The position numbers were made by a program, and so were the translations under genes. Below, in pieces: positions 22,441-33,446 of a DNA stretch of 64,000 bases. The stretch spans positions 2,294,001 to 2,358,000 of the forward strand of contig JAUCEF010000016.1 in the NCBI GenBank assembly GCA_033558025.1, written 5' to 3'. The stretch is from Phytophthora sp. 'mugwort' (lineage: Eukaryota; Oomycota; Peronosporomycetes; Peronosporales; Peronosporaceae). Within the stretch, counting starts at the first letter, position 1. Every line of letters begins with the position of its first letter. Below the pieces are notes generated by a model that did no database searches, had not been told where the DNA came from, and was given only the letters and a program-made list of their open reading frames with translations.

Positions 22441-23279
22441 AAACGTAACTGAAACCAACAAATTAGATATCAGTACAAAACAAATGTAACGATACAAAGT
22501 AAAGTTTTACAATCCGCTAGAGCAATCTCATGATTGTGTTATATCCACTTTCGTCGCGCTTCTTGAATCTATATACTCGGACAGCCATGACGGATAGTTT
22601 TCCTTGGTGTATTCGAGCATGTACTGCGTGCAAAACGGCTTCAGTTACAGCACACATGATACATCTAAAAAAATTGCATTAAAACTTACAATCACCGACA
22701 CACGTCTTTATCCCTGCGAAGATCCTTCATAATATGACTACCACATGCGAACAAGGAAGAATATCCTTTATATATATTGAGCGTTGAGAGTCTTGCTGAT
22801 CTGATTCCCACGAAAACTCATTATCTTGTCTTTCTCGGTAACCCAGCCTCGAAAATTACGGCGTGGGTACCCCAGCTGCCGCTATACGGCAGCTTCTCCG
22901 AGGCTCTAGATGAGCTCGAGCGCATAGAGCTTTTGCGCAATAGTGTAAAAGCGTTGCTTCCGTGCCGCTGTGACCATGGAGGTCGAAAATCGAAAATGAA
23001 GCGCAAAAGAGCGCCACTGGGTTGGCTGTTGCGGCATGCCATTATTTTCGGCGCCAACGGTTTTCTATTCCTATTCGCTTTTTTATTCATCTGATTGGAC
23101 AATTCTATACGAAATTGTACTGAAGTTCGATGGTGACCGCCTGTCTGAGTCAAAGTGGCGGGTCCGGGGTCTTTCGTCGCGTTGCCTGTACCCGACTGTA
23201 GACGAAACGCGAATGGAAACCAATTCGAACTGCTCAGCCATGAGCAACACGGAGCATCAGCGTGTGGTTATTCTTCCTA
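22441..23279. other. About 840 bp with no recognised gene
   Basis: A plus-strand ORF at 22777-23094 (105 codons) has no recognised motif and may be chance or a repeat fragment. Confidence 0.35.
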
Positions 23280-24110
23280 CACAAGAACCAGTATACGACC
23301 CACTCAAAATGTACCAGCGCACATACAAAAGCTGAAATTTTCCTAGCCCGTTGAGTCATCATAACAGCCCTATGTCCGCTAGCCGCATTCAGAGAGCAAA
23401 ACCAAATGTAGCTTTCCAGCTCAGTCAGCCGATCATCGATTAAAGGCATCGCATATCCCATGAGCACCAGATTGTGTTGACCATCTTGTAATCGATACAC
23501 GGACGGATATCCACCCCATTCTTCTTAAGTACAATAACAATCAGGGATGCCCAAGGACTGTCCGAGAAGGCAATCAACCCAGCCTTCAATAGACCCTTGA
23601 GGAGCTCGTACAACTTCTTCACATGCTTGAGAGGTGTCCGCCGGGCTCGTTGCTTGATCGGCTGATGTCCTTGAACGTCGATATCGCAAATGGCACCATA
23701 CTCGCGAGCGTAATCCTCCAGATCAATCTCATTAGCTGAGTGTTCGAACTCAGCTACATTCGTGCTTTTATCGTGCACCGTCGTTACAGCCAGGTCCTCG
23801 ACCATCGCCATCGCTACCATGAGACGAAGTCGCAAATCTTCTTCAGGGTCGTCTGCGAGTGATTCGTTACTCACAACGATTTCTTCACTTCGCAGCCTTC
23901 TGCTGGACGTCTCCGCTGGGTTTGTTCTAGCTTTTTCTCCGTCTTTTCCAGCGATGGCGGGTACACTCATTATCGTGCTAGGCGGATCATCCTTCGTGCT
24001 GAACGACTCACTCGAACAGATCTCGGCTACCCAAAAATCACTTGGGCAACGGAGTCTATCACCCATCAATGGACCAGAGACAACAAATTCAACGTGTCGA
24101 GGTGCCGTGT
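23280..24110 (-). pseudogene. Ty3/gypsy retrotransposon polyprotein fragment (start of reverse transcriptase)
   Basis: The frame 24069-23440 ends with the canonical start of a Ty3/gypsy reverse transcriptase: HVKKLYELLKGLLKAGLIAF, SDSPWASLIVIVLKKNG, DIRPCIDYKMVN. A second frame continues MPLIDDRLTELES and YIWFCSLNAASGHRAVMM, the next RT block. The palm-domain YxDD, RNase H and integrase are missing, and no LTRs were found. It is a truncated, frameshifted relic. Confidence 0.8.
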
Positions 24111-24249
24111 AAGGTACACTGATGGCCCAGTCCGTCAGGTTTGGGCTCGGAGTTACGCGTGCGACCTCGCTGGGGCCCTAAAAACACACGGCGTCTTACT
24201 GAAGATAATCAGAAACGTGTGATGAGAGGCTCGAAGCATTCAGCTTTCC

Positions 24250-25320
24250 CATGAGAATTGAGATTCGAGCAGTTAGCAAGGCACACACCTGAAGCTTGCA
24301 TCATAACCATCCTCCGTCACGTGACAGCCGGGTTCACGCTCCGCATATACGCAGATCAGCTCAAGCAAGTAATAAGGCAACTGTCACAAATATGCTAAGT
24401 CTGGTAGAGCTTCAGACGGCGGCAGGTGTTACGGCATCGATGATCCAGGCAATTATTCTCAACGTGAACCCAAACTCTCTCGTGGTGGTCAAGGACATCT
24501 CCAACACCAAGGACGCCGTTCACCGGCGAAAGTTAGCTTCCTGGACAGCTATCGAAGAGCTGTTCGAAGAGCTCAAGGATTTGTTTTCCTTAAAGTTGAC
24601 ATAAACCTTGAAAAGAACGAAATGACAAACCTTATTTGGGCTCATCCTGCACCTACGGCGTTGATCAAGCTTCGCTACGACGTGTTGGTAGCTGACTGTA
24701 CTTACAAGGCAATCAAGCACTCCTCCCGCAAGCACCTCCTCCCGCTTCTCAACGTCATCGTCGTAACGGGTACCGTGCTCCTGTTGCTCAGTGCTGGCTC
24801 CAAGAGAGAAAGAAGAGGGGTACGTTTGGGCCTTCAGCATGCCGAGGTTAGTGATGATCGAAAATATGATATCGCATGTCCTAGAGTGATTCTCACAGAT
24901 CGCGAGTTGGCGTGCATCAACGCCCTCGACAGGGCATTTCTAGGAAACCTATCCATGGTTTGTCGATGGCACGTGGTCAAGAATGTGGAGGGGATGGCCC
25001 GAAAGCATTTAGGTCCAATGGAGGTGGAAACCCCGGCACCTGGTCAACCCAAAATGGCAAATTTATGGCAGAAAAAAACTTTCATGGCTATTTGTTTCAA
25101 GGCTGTGGACGCGAAAACTGAAGCCGAGTTTGAGACAAGTCACGAGCTCGTACAAAAGAGTAAGGTTATGTCCGACTCCCTCGATTTGCATTGATGGAAG
25201 TACAAGTCTCAAATCGCGAAACATTGCACAAATAAGTACACACACTTTGGCATTCGAGACACCTCCACAGTTGAAGGAACTCATGACAAAAAAAACGAGA
25301 GAAACTGAAGACAATTCGAG
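24250..25320 (+). pseudogene. MULE (Mutator-like) transposase pseudogene
   Basis: The first part (24296-24604) has a HHNHPPSRD-type segment seen upstream of MULE catalytic cores. The second part (24622-25194) carries the core: VLVADCTYK, LLNVIVVTGT, PRVILTDRELACINALDRAF and VCRWHVVKNVE. After an in-frame TGA at 25192-25194 the same frame continues WKYKSQIAKHCTNKYTHFG and TSTVEGTH, also typical MULE sequence. A frame break near 24602 and the stop make it inactive. Confidence 0.8.
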
Positions 25321-26149
25321 GGAATCTCTATACTGCTGTTAAGAAATTACCGCCTTGTTGGACTGCTCCCGCTGGAGAAACAAAGTTGCTGATGTCACAG
25401 AATGCTACAATTTCACCCCACGTTTTGCAGAAAAACTGATACACTCGCGTCGTTCGCATCATCAAAAGGTGGTGCTCTGAAAAAAAAAAACAAGCGCTGT
25501 GGAAAGATACAGAGAAAAATATGTTTGGCACCATCCAACGCAGTAAATGTTCAGACGTGTTTCGCACTGTGCACGGCAGGCTCTGCTTACACAAATTATT
25601 ATCGATAATTGAATCCTACGGACAACGGATTCTGGTTCCATATGACTCTGATAAGCATTAGCGGATATACCGATACCAAGACCCGCTCGTATCCATGATC
25701 CAGCTACGCTCACCCAAGAAACAACGGAAGCAGTCGAAGAAGACGTCCGCACAACTATTGTGTTGGGCGTACAGGAAGAGAGCCAACCTCCGCTGAACGG
25801 TTAGATGCTAACAACCCCGCAACACCCCCAAATTCTACAGTACCATTCCTGGCAGATCCTCAAGGTATTGGCACCCAAGAAGGCAAAACAGACATGACTT
25901 TCCTGATCTGTTCCGCCCAGCGCGTTCGGGTTACGTAGGATGCCTTCCATTCTCCAATTCAACATCCCTCTCAGGGCGGTATGCATCTTCATATATCATT
26001 ACATGTGTGATTTTAACGTCCACTTCAATGTATGGTCTAGTTTAATCTGTTTCTTCGTTGCGATTATAATATGAATTGCATTCATAACACTTTGACATCG
26101 ATCTGATTAATTGTATTGAGATTACCCTCAACGCTTACGACAAGAAACT
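25321..26149. other. About 830 bp with no recognised gene
   Basis: Probably downstream MULE or other repeat sequence. Short ORFs on both strands without motifs. Confidence 0.35.
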
Positions 26150-26946
26150 AATGATCCCTCATCTTGTGGATGAGTGGGCTGCCTTGATTGATGTAGGTTG
26201 CGTTGTAAACCTTGCACTTAAAATCCCAAATCTTACGTTCCCGATTGCGCTTTAGTATGCTTGCAGCTCTCTTGAAATGTTTTTGTTTTCACAATAGAAA
26301 CGATGTTTCAGGAGTTGCAGTCCTTCCAGCGTCTCGACGCCGCAGTACTTGCGCACGCCATGTTCTGGAAGGATGTATTGAATGATGTCGGGCGTCCAAC
26401 GCACCCATAGTAGTTCAGGTAGCAGTGAATTCGATAGTTCTCCTTGCCATACTGCATTCCGTTGTGAACCGGGTCGCCCCTGAAAAGCTCGCAGAAACCT
26501 ACTGCAATATCCACCACACGCCGTCTTACCTCGTGAAGTAAGCAGCGTAAACGCGTAGCTTGGTGTCAGGCTCTATGGCGAAAATCATGCTCGCTGGAAC
26601 CCAGACCGGATGATATTTGCGAACTCTTATCAAGTCCGTCTCGTGATAATCCTGATGGGGTTCCTGTTTACCTGTGTCTCCAGGCTTCGAACGCATAAAC
26701 GAAAACATGCCTGACACCCAGCCTGGGTGGATCATAACGATCATCATGTGTAAGGCTTTTGCAACTCCGGGAGAGACGAGGACATCCTCCCGGTATTGAC
26801 CTGCGACTGTGATCGAAATTCGCCATCCGCACCACCGGCTCGACTGAAACACCCTCGTACGTACGTTCCTTGGCCTCCGCCAATAGCGTAGGAACGACCG
26901 CATCGGCCAGAACAAGCCCAACAGAAAGGAACCCGTTCGGCAACAA
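26150..26946 (-). pseudogene. Dioxygenase-like (double-stranded beta-helix) oomycete repeat-family fragment with C-terminal zinc-finger trace
   Basis: Minus-strand pieces, in order and with frame shifts, read GMFSFMRSKPGDTGKQEPHQ-DY, VWVPASMIFAIEPDTKLRVY, FCELFRGDPVHNGMQYGKEN, YRIHCYLNYYG, then IIQYILPEHGVRKYCG and ERKIWDFKCKVYNATYINQG. The HxD ... H spacing (HQDY .. RGDPVH) and the following YRIHCYL strand fit an Fe/2-oxoglutarate dioxygenase-type fold. The tail resembles a decayed C2H2 finger. I believe this is a multicopy oomycete family, but that is from memory. Confidence 0.4.
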
Positions 26947-27159
26947 AGGTCCGGTTCGCTTGCGCTATCGAGGTGTTAAGAGCAGAATCGGAAAGTGGTG
27001 GATGGAACAGAAAGGCTCGATTTAACGGAGATGCTTGATGTAATAGGAACGCTTTGTGTCAGTTTGTACTGGTAAGGTAAATGACCTGTTTAAGTCAATC
27101 GGACCGGCTTAAGGCAGTCGGTTTTGGACCCGCGCGATTTAACGCACAATACTAAAGGA

Positions 27160-28770
27160 AAGCTGTGACATATGTCGCAACGAATGGCGGGAACAATTTG
27201 CGCTTACCGAGCCAACCGCTTCGTGGACAAGCACGACATCTATCAGTTTAAGCTTTGCTTCACACATAAACGAAATGAGGAAAACGTACACCAGTCAAAA
27301 AAAAACTCGACGCTATCAAGGCAGTACGTGAAGGAGCATCAGTCGAGTCGGTTCGTAAGGAGCAAAGCATAAACACTCGAAATCTATATCGATGGCTTCA
27401 AGAGGACAAAGCGTGGCGAGATGCCAACGGTGAACCGTACCAATTCGACAAGCGGCGCGGACCAGACTCACAACTGCCTCTAGACGCAGAGAGAAGCATC
27501 TATGAGTGGGTCGGTTGGTCAGCAACTTGAAGGAGTTCCTGTTGGCAGACAGGAAAAGGTCGTCATATATCACAGCTCCTTGACGGTACCGTCACTAAGA
27601 GAGGGGTGGTACCGCAAGTTCATAGAGCGTTATCCTCTCCTGAGCTCAAGAATATCCCAAGCAGTATCAAAACTTCGCAATGGAGTGACAGATTTGGATG
27701 TAGCCATGCTATTTTCGGCATTGGTAAAAGTTCTCATTGAAAACAAGATGGGTGGGAGTCGCATATTCAATATCAAGGAGACTGGTTTCGAAAGTTCGCG
27801 TAAGAATACAAAAGTTGTAATGCTTAAGGGTTCAGAAAAATGTGTGGCACACGAATGCTACCACAAACTTTCATTTATCGTTCGTCGCATGCGGAAGTGC
27901 TAGTGGATACGTTGTGCCACCTTTGTATATTTTTCCCGGTGAACGTGTTGGGTAACGAAATACTGGAAGGCTGTAGTATTCCTGGAGCGATGGCGACAAC
28001 TACGGAGAAAGCCTTCATGACCTCATCATTTTTCGCAAAGTGGTTAATTGTTTTTCTCGAATGCAGTTCCAATACTGTGAAACGACCACTCTGTATACTG
28101 ATTGATGGTTGTTCGTCACATTTTTCTACCGAAACATTGATACCGCACAGCATCTGGATATACGACTGGTATGTCTGCCGGCCAACGGCACGCATCTATT
28201 ACAACTTTTAGATGTGGCGGTACTTTCGTCATTCAAGAGGTACAATGCAAGACCTAATTGGTGTGGTGGTTCGCGGTAACGGTGAAATGACAATCAGTAA
28301 GGCAAAGGCGCATTGCGACACTAGGGTGGACAAGTTGCTTAACAGCAAATTTTCATCTGGTTTAAGAGCTGCGGTACTTTTCCTTTATGCAACGTAAAAA
28401 TGAGTGAAAAAATCACAATTTCCAACGCAATGGTGCACCGATTTCGACTAAAAAAGCTTCTGACTTCGTGCTGCTTCTTCCTGTCCGCCACGTTGACAAA
28501 GGCAAGAGCAAAAAGCGACAAAACAAGACACTATCAGGCAGATTACCGACCCGAGAAAGCCAGATCCCCCGACATCACCAAGGCGAGAAAAGAAAACAAA
28601 GAGAGCCAAACTCCTAAAGAGGCAAATAAGGCAAAGCCGCCAAAGAAACCCCGCAGCAACAACAGCAAGCACAACAGCCTCATGCAGATCCCGTTCTGTA
28701 CATGGCGAGCTTGTAACTTCAACATTACTACACAAATTTATAAACGTTTTAAATTTAGTGTCTCATGAAA
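27160..28770 (+). pseudogene. pogo/Tigger-type (CENP-B-like) transposase pseudogene
   Basis: The plus strand starts with a basic, helix-turn-helix-like segment (SVESVRKEQSINTRNLYRWL). It continues as GWYRKFIERYPLLSSRISQA, then FNIKETGF, then (new frame) EKAFMTSSFFAKWLIVFLE, CILIDGCSSHFS and LLDVAVLSSFKRYN. These correspond to the DNA-binding domain, the first catalytic region and the LxxDxHxSH / QPLDVxxFxxFK motifs of Tigger transposases. Several frameshifts and stops are present. A lysine-rich tail (28400-28768) may be its C terminus. It belongs to the same broad superfamily as the 22.1-22.4 kb fragment. Confidence 0.65.
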
Positions 28771-29539
28771 TTATACTTGTATAGGGAAATACAGTAGTTA
28801 AGCGAAAATTTAAAATTGGATGTGTTATACCCGGAGTAAATACTGAAAGCAAGTCAAATTGACGACTTAAACTAGATTTCTGCCAAAATCGGGACCTGTA
28901 CTTTCCTCGATTGGAACGCTCTCCAACCAAGCCTATTAGAAACAGGAAAAATATGTGAAATTCCTTCAACGCCAGAAATATCGCCTATGAAATTAACATG
29001 TTAGATTCTCCCCTTACGACCAGTGAAATAACTAATAAAAGCTGTTATTACATAATAGTCACGAATGACTACCATAAATATATATTTTCCAAATGTCCCG
29101 GCAACATATCGCCGGAGTTTCTAAGACGAACTAGTGTTGTTTGCATTATCATCTGCTATCACCGCATGCTACAAGCAGCACTGCCTGCACTCCAGTCGTA
29201 TTCTGCTGCACCGCTCTGGGAGTGAGTGGTTCTGCATATTGGATATAGAAGCATATCGACGAACTAATTTCACTTTTGAGCTTCGATTGCGGGTGTGCTT
29301 GACACCAACGGCTGAGACCTAAAGCGTGATCATACTGATTGATACGGATGACAGCCCAAACGCAGCCTTGCGATCTTCCGGCAGCAAAGCAGCTCTGCGT
29401 TGCCGTCGACAAAATTCGCATTCTTAGCCGTACAGGGCGACACGACAGATTTCACTGCGATTCATTAGCGTTCTAACGGTTATGCTACCTCAAAACCCGA
29501 GTGCAAAGATCATCATTCCAGCCAAGATTAAGCTCGCCT
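28771..29539. other. About 770 bp with no recognised gene
   Basis: AT-rich intergenic DNA at the edge of the TE island. Nothing supported. Confidence 0.4.
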
Positions 29540-29917
29540 TCAATCTTCTGGCGTCTGGACGTCTTCTTTGAACTCTTCCTGAACATCGCCCTGTTGGAGT
29601 TTTTGAAGTAACTCTAGCATGTCCGCCCTGGTTTGCATGCTGGTCTCGTACGCATGGATCAGTTCCGTCCTGCACTCACTCAGCGCATCGTCGCGTTCGT
29701 CCAAAGCGACAGTCAATCGCTCACTCTCGGTCTTCTCATTCTCCAACTCTTTCATCAATTGGACGAGCCTCCCCTCCAGATACTTGATTCTCTTCTGCTC
29801 CGGGCTCCGATAGACGGCGCAAAGACGGCCGACTTCAGCTGCTAACGCCGACGAAGCTTCCTCTTCCATCTCTGGAGCACGGTGCTGACCATTGGAGTCC
29901 CTTGTGCTAGTCGACAT
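29540..29917 (-). CDS. Small coiled-coil protein, 125 aa
   Basis: The start chosen is the ATG at 29917 (MSTSTRDSNGQ). The upstream extension is rich in P, S and T and reads like 5' leader. Residues about 20-115 are strongly charged with heptad-like leucines (LEGRLVQLMKELENEKTESE), predicting one long coiled coil, and the tail is acidic. There is no signal peptide or membrane segment. No family is recognised. Codon use is GC3-rich like true genes, unlike the adjacent TE DNA. It stands alone, more than 1.6 kb from the next gene. Confidence 0.55.
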   Translation of the reverse strand: MSTSTRDSNGQHRAPEMEEEASSALAAEVGRLCAVYRSPEQKRIKYLEGRLVQLMKELENEKTESERLTVALDERDDALSECRTELIHAYETSMQTRADMLELLQKLQQGDVQEEFKEDVQTPED

Positions 29918-31560
29918 GTTCTTGATGAAGACTTTAGTACCGAGCCGTACTGTCCAAGTGAGTCCCTCCCTGGGAGGTGGTCTGGGTGTCGGAAACGAAG
30001 GTATACTCAAATGAAGTGAGAATGCGCAGGTAATTTGTAACTTCAACCCCGGCAAGGGAGTGAATTTCTTACTAAGAGTAATTTAAGTTTAAAAAAAAAT
30101 GATTACCTTTTGTGTATTATGGTAATATGGCAAAGCTGAGTAAGAAACAAGGCATGTTGCCACGGTGGGTGGTTTCCTAAGCTGTCAAGCTTACGGTCAA
30201 GTAACCTTCCTTGATGCTGCCTCGAACTGTTGCGCGTTTCTAATTACTGTTAGTTACCATGAGGTCCTGAGTTGAACTCAATGTTGTGTTTTCTATCTGA
30301 ATGCATCAAGACATTGAGCAGCTAGAGGTTATTGGGGGAATATACTTTGATTTATATCCGGCTCCTTCCTCGTCGATAGTCGGGTTCAAGGGGCCACGCA
30401 ATTCGCATGCTACATATTGAGTATTTATCAGTATCGCACATTCACTCGGTGAATCCGGAGCGGCAGAATGATTTACGGGGTTGACGAGCGCAACTCGATC
30501 CTAGTGTGTTGGTCTTAGGTCGTCTGTAAGATCGATTGTGCAGCGATGACTTGATTCAAGCACGAGTACCAATGCAATGGATTTTTTGAGGAAGTTTAAT
30601 CGTCAAAGGAGAGTGTTGCATTATCCCGTCGATGCTACAATTCAACTACGACAACACCCAGTCATACAAAAAAGATAGGAATGCTCTGCATAATTGGTAT
30701 AGCTAATGCTATGCGTAATATATACCGTTGCCAAGTCTCCGGCGAGTGTAGAGTTGGAGACAACACACTTTTACTTGTTTTCCGATACAAATACTGCGAG
30801 CGCAGAATAGGAACAACGTGATAATATAATAAATTTCGAGTGTGCACTGCGCGCAACGCTTTTACCTCGTCGGTATAATTGACCTGCGACACGACTATTG
30901 CGCTACTATTCTACGCTGAGCTATCCGATGTCAGTGGGGTTCTCGCACCAAGTTGCAGAGTTTTCTGTTCCTGTTCAGTACGAGAAAAATATAACCTTGT
31001 GTTTTGAGAGATGACTACAGTAGTTCGGACGGCATAAATGAGGCGGATCAGCTGCTGATACTATGAGCGCTAGGAACTCGGTGGTGATGAAAGCGCAGTA
31101 GCTTTTACTGACAACTACGAGAGTGCTAGGATACGGAACACATTACAAGTACCGACACATGCGCGAATTAAATCTTAGTGTGAAAAAAGATGAATTCCTT
31201 GTGTGTTCCATTAAAATGCTGGCTCGAACTGTGTGTTTCACTATACAAACCAGGGACTTGGCTGCATGAGCAGCAAATGCATGGGTAACGTATCAGAAAT
31301 GCTAAGGATTTGTCTAAGAACTGTCCTGCTAGGCCCTCAACACGTTTTGAGGAGGGCTCTGGATGAAATCAAGTGGAAGTTGCTCTAGCATTTATTATTA
31401 TTTAGTTCTTTGTAGCAGAAGAATGCTTTTATCTCCCTGGCTGAAATACCTGGTCATAAACACGTTTAACTGGTTAATAATCTCTCATACAATCGCCACT
31501 CACATCAGCATTGGTTCCCTCGTCATTTATCGCAGCGCCTCCGTAAACTACGTCATCGCC
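29918..31560. other. About 1.6 kb with no recognised gene
   Basis: No convincing ORF. The stretch separates the coiled-coil gene from the BED-RraA gene and probably includes its promoter. Confidence 0.4.
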
Positions 31561-32652
31561 ATGGGCCGGAAGCCCAGTAATGTGTACGACTACTTCATCC
31601 GGCTGGAGCCTGAGGCCGGCCAGAAGGGGCTCGTGCGTTACCAGTGCAAGAAGTGTGACAAGCAGTACGCGAGCAATGCCACGCGGTTGGCCGAGCACCT
31701 GAAAATGTCGTGCGTGCCGGGCTTCCAGACCAACCAGCGCACGCGCAAGCCCCTCGGCCACCCGCCCGTGCACCCCGCTGCCAATGGTGCAGACGTCGAG
31801 GACGAGACGGAGGAGGCTGGAGACTCGCCGGACAGTATGACAGCCACGGTGACGTCGCTCGTAGTGCCCGTTCCCAGTCCCGATGCCTACACCTCTGCTG
31901 GAGTGGAGACAGCGCAGTCGCTGGCGCTCAAGCGGTCCGACCAGCAATTGCTCACGACCATGTTAGAGTCAGAGGCTGAACCCCCACAGGACATCACCGA
32001 GGTGTTGTTGCGCCTTGCCAAGCTCTCTACGTGTGTTATCGGCGATGCGATGGCGCAGATGAAGATTCAGGGCCACTTGGTGGATGTGAGCCTTGTCCGA
32101 GGGTATGATGCCCCCTTGGCGATGAATATCTGCGGACCGGCGTTGACGGTCAAGATGATGCCAATCACGGGGGCGATGACTGGTAGTGGCTCCTATAACT
32201 ACATGGACACGGCGGAGATGGGCCAGGTGGTGGTGATCAGTGCTCCGACGAGCACGACGTCGGCTGTGTTTGGCGGGTTGTTAGCGACGGCGTCGAAGGC
32301 GAGAAATGTGGCGGGTGTCGTGACGGACGGACGTGTCCGGGATGTACAGGAGTTGTGTGCGATGAATTTCCCGGCGTTTGCAACGGGCACATCGGTGCAT
32401 GGCGAGTGGGGGGCGACCACGATCGGAGAAGTCAACTGCCCCATCGTGGTGGCTGGCTGCGTGGTGCGTCACAACGACATTATCCGTGGAGACATTAACG
32501 GCGTCATCGTGGTCCCATCTGAGCGTGCTCAAGATATTGCTACGAGGGCGGAGATCATTGAGGACCAGGATAACAAGATCATCGAAGCACTGAATGAAGG
32601 TGAGCCTCTACAGCGCTCCTTACACCGCTTTCGCTCCTCCCGGGACGTGTGA
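31561..32652 (+). CDS. BED zinc finger fused to RraA-like aldolase, 363 aa
   Basis: The start chosen is the ATG at 31561 (MGRKPSNVYDYFIRLE); the 66 upstream codons look like leader. Residues 1-55 form a hAT-type BED finger (RYQCKKCDKQYASNATRLAE, then HLKMSC: C-x2-C, H-x4-C). A proline/acidic linker (about 60-150) follows. Residues about 155-360 are an RraA/HMG-aldolase domain closely similar to the protein at 10509-11183. They share DAMAQMKIQGHLVDVSLVRG, FGGLLATASK and the active-site VVTDGRVRDVQE with its R..D pair, so the fold looks catalytically intact. BED fingers bind DNA; RraA-like enzymes act on 2-oxoacids or, in bacteria, modulate RNase E. Joining them is unusual. I infer a DNA-bound metabolic enzyme or an enzyme fold reused as a regulator. 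A continuous reading frame through both domains argues against an annotation artefact. Confidence 0.8.
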   Translation: MGRKPSNVYDYFIRLEPEAGQKGLVRYQCKKCDKQYASNATRLAEHLKMSCVPGFQTNQRTRKPLGHPPVHPAANGADVEDETEEAGDSPDSMTATVTSLVVPVPSPDAYTSAGVETAQSLALKRSDQQLLTTMLESEAEPPQDITEVLLRLAKLSTCVIGDAMAQMKIQGHLVDVSLVRGYDAPLAMNICGPALTVKMMPITGAMTGSGSYNYMDTAEMGQVVVISAPTSTTSAVFGGLLATASKARNVAGVVTDGRVRDVQELCAMNFPAFATGTSVHGEWGATTIGEVNCPIVVAGCVVRHNDIIRGDINGVIVVPSERAQDIATRAEIIEDQDNKIIEALNEGEPLQRSLHRFRSSRDV

Positions 32653-32889
32653 CCACCAGTCAACCGCCACACTCACTTCTGCTGTCCGACATACAGGCAA
32701 GTCGCTGCCTGTAGAGACCGTCAGCTCGCCTGCTTCCTAGGAGGTATTTAACTAGCGCGCAATAAACTTGTCCCTCCATCGACATACATGTACTTAGCTA
32801 CAAACATATTCGTACCCATTTTAGATTCGAACTTAACTCGAGCAGCTCTATTAACCTCAATAAATTCACTAAATCAAGGGGGGCAACTA

Positions 32890-33384
32890 ATGGCGGACGA
32901 GGTGGACTACGAGAGCGACACGGCCATGGCCGTCGAAGAGGAGGAGGACAAGCCGCAGCGTGCGGTCAAGGGCCGCGGAGCAGGCTCTGCTGCCATGGAC
33001 GTCGCGCGGTATCCGGCAGAGAGCGGCGTGTTCCAGAAACTCCAGCCCAGCGCTGTCGCCTCCAGTCGGGATCACTCGACGGCGTTGCGCTCTGTGGAGG
33101 GCTGGATCCTATTTGTCACGGGCGTACACGAGGAGGCACAAGAAGAGGATGTAATGGACGCCTTCGGAGAGGATGCGCAGGTTAAGGACCTCCACTTGAA
33201 CCTGGACCGGCGCTCGGGCTTCGTCAAGGGCTATGCGCTGGTGGAGTTTGAGCACTTTGAGGACGCCAAGGCGGCTATGGAGCGCATGGACGGCCAAGAG
33301 GTCCTAGGCAGCACCATTCACGTGGATTGGGCCTTCCGGAAAGAGACAGAGAGACGCGTGGGACGCCGAATTAATCGACGGTAG
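32890..33384 (+). CDS. RBM8A: RNA-binding protein Y14 / RBM8A (exon junction complex core), 164 aa
   Basis: Starts at MADEVDYESDTAMAVEEEED, an acidic N terminus as in Y14. A single RRM covers residues about 75-150: RNP2 is WILFVTGVHEEAQEEDV and RNP1 lies in GFVKGYALVEFEHFEDA. The tail is short and arginine-rich (RRVGRRINRR). Y14 pairs with Mago in the exon junction complex, deposited upstream of splice junctions, and acts in nonsense-mediated decay and mRNA localisation. Its length (164) is near the animal protein (174). It is convergent with the calcium channel gene, only 62 bp apart, so their 3' ends may overlap. Confidence 0.95.
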   Translation: MADEVDYESDTAMAVEEEEDKPQRAVKGRGAGSAAMDVARYPAESGVFQKLQPSAVASSRDHSTALRSVEGWILFVTGVHEEAQEEDVMDAFGEDAQVKDLHLNLDRRSGFVKGYALVEFEHFEDAKAAMERMDGQEVLGSTIHVDWAFRKETERRVGRRINRR

Positions 33385-33446
33385 ATGGACGAGGAGGAAA
33401 CTGTCTTGTTTGCAGCACAATACGATGAGGGGAGGTGACTGACTAT

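Noticed and set aside
22777..23094. 105-codon plus ORF
   Set aside because: No motif, within decayed DNA; may be chance.
31474..31947. 157-codon minus ORF
   Set aside because: Antisense shadow of the BED-RraA gene.
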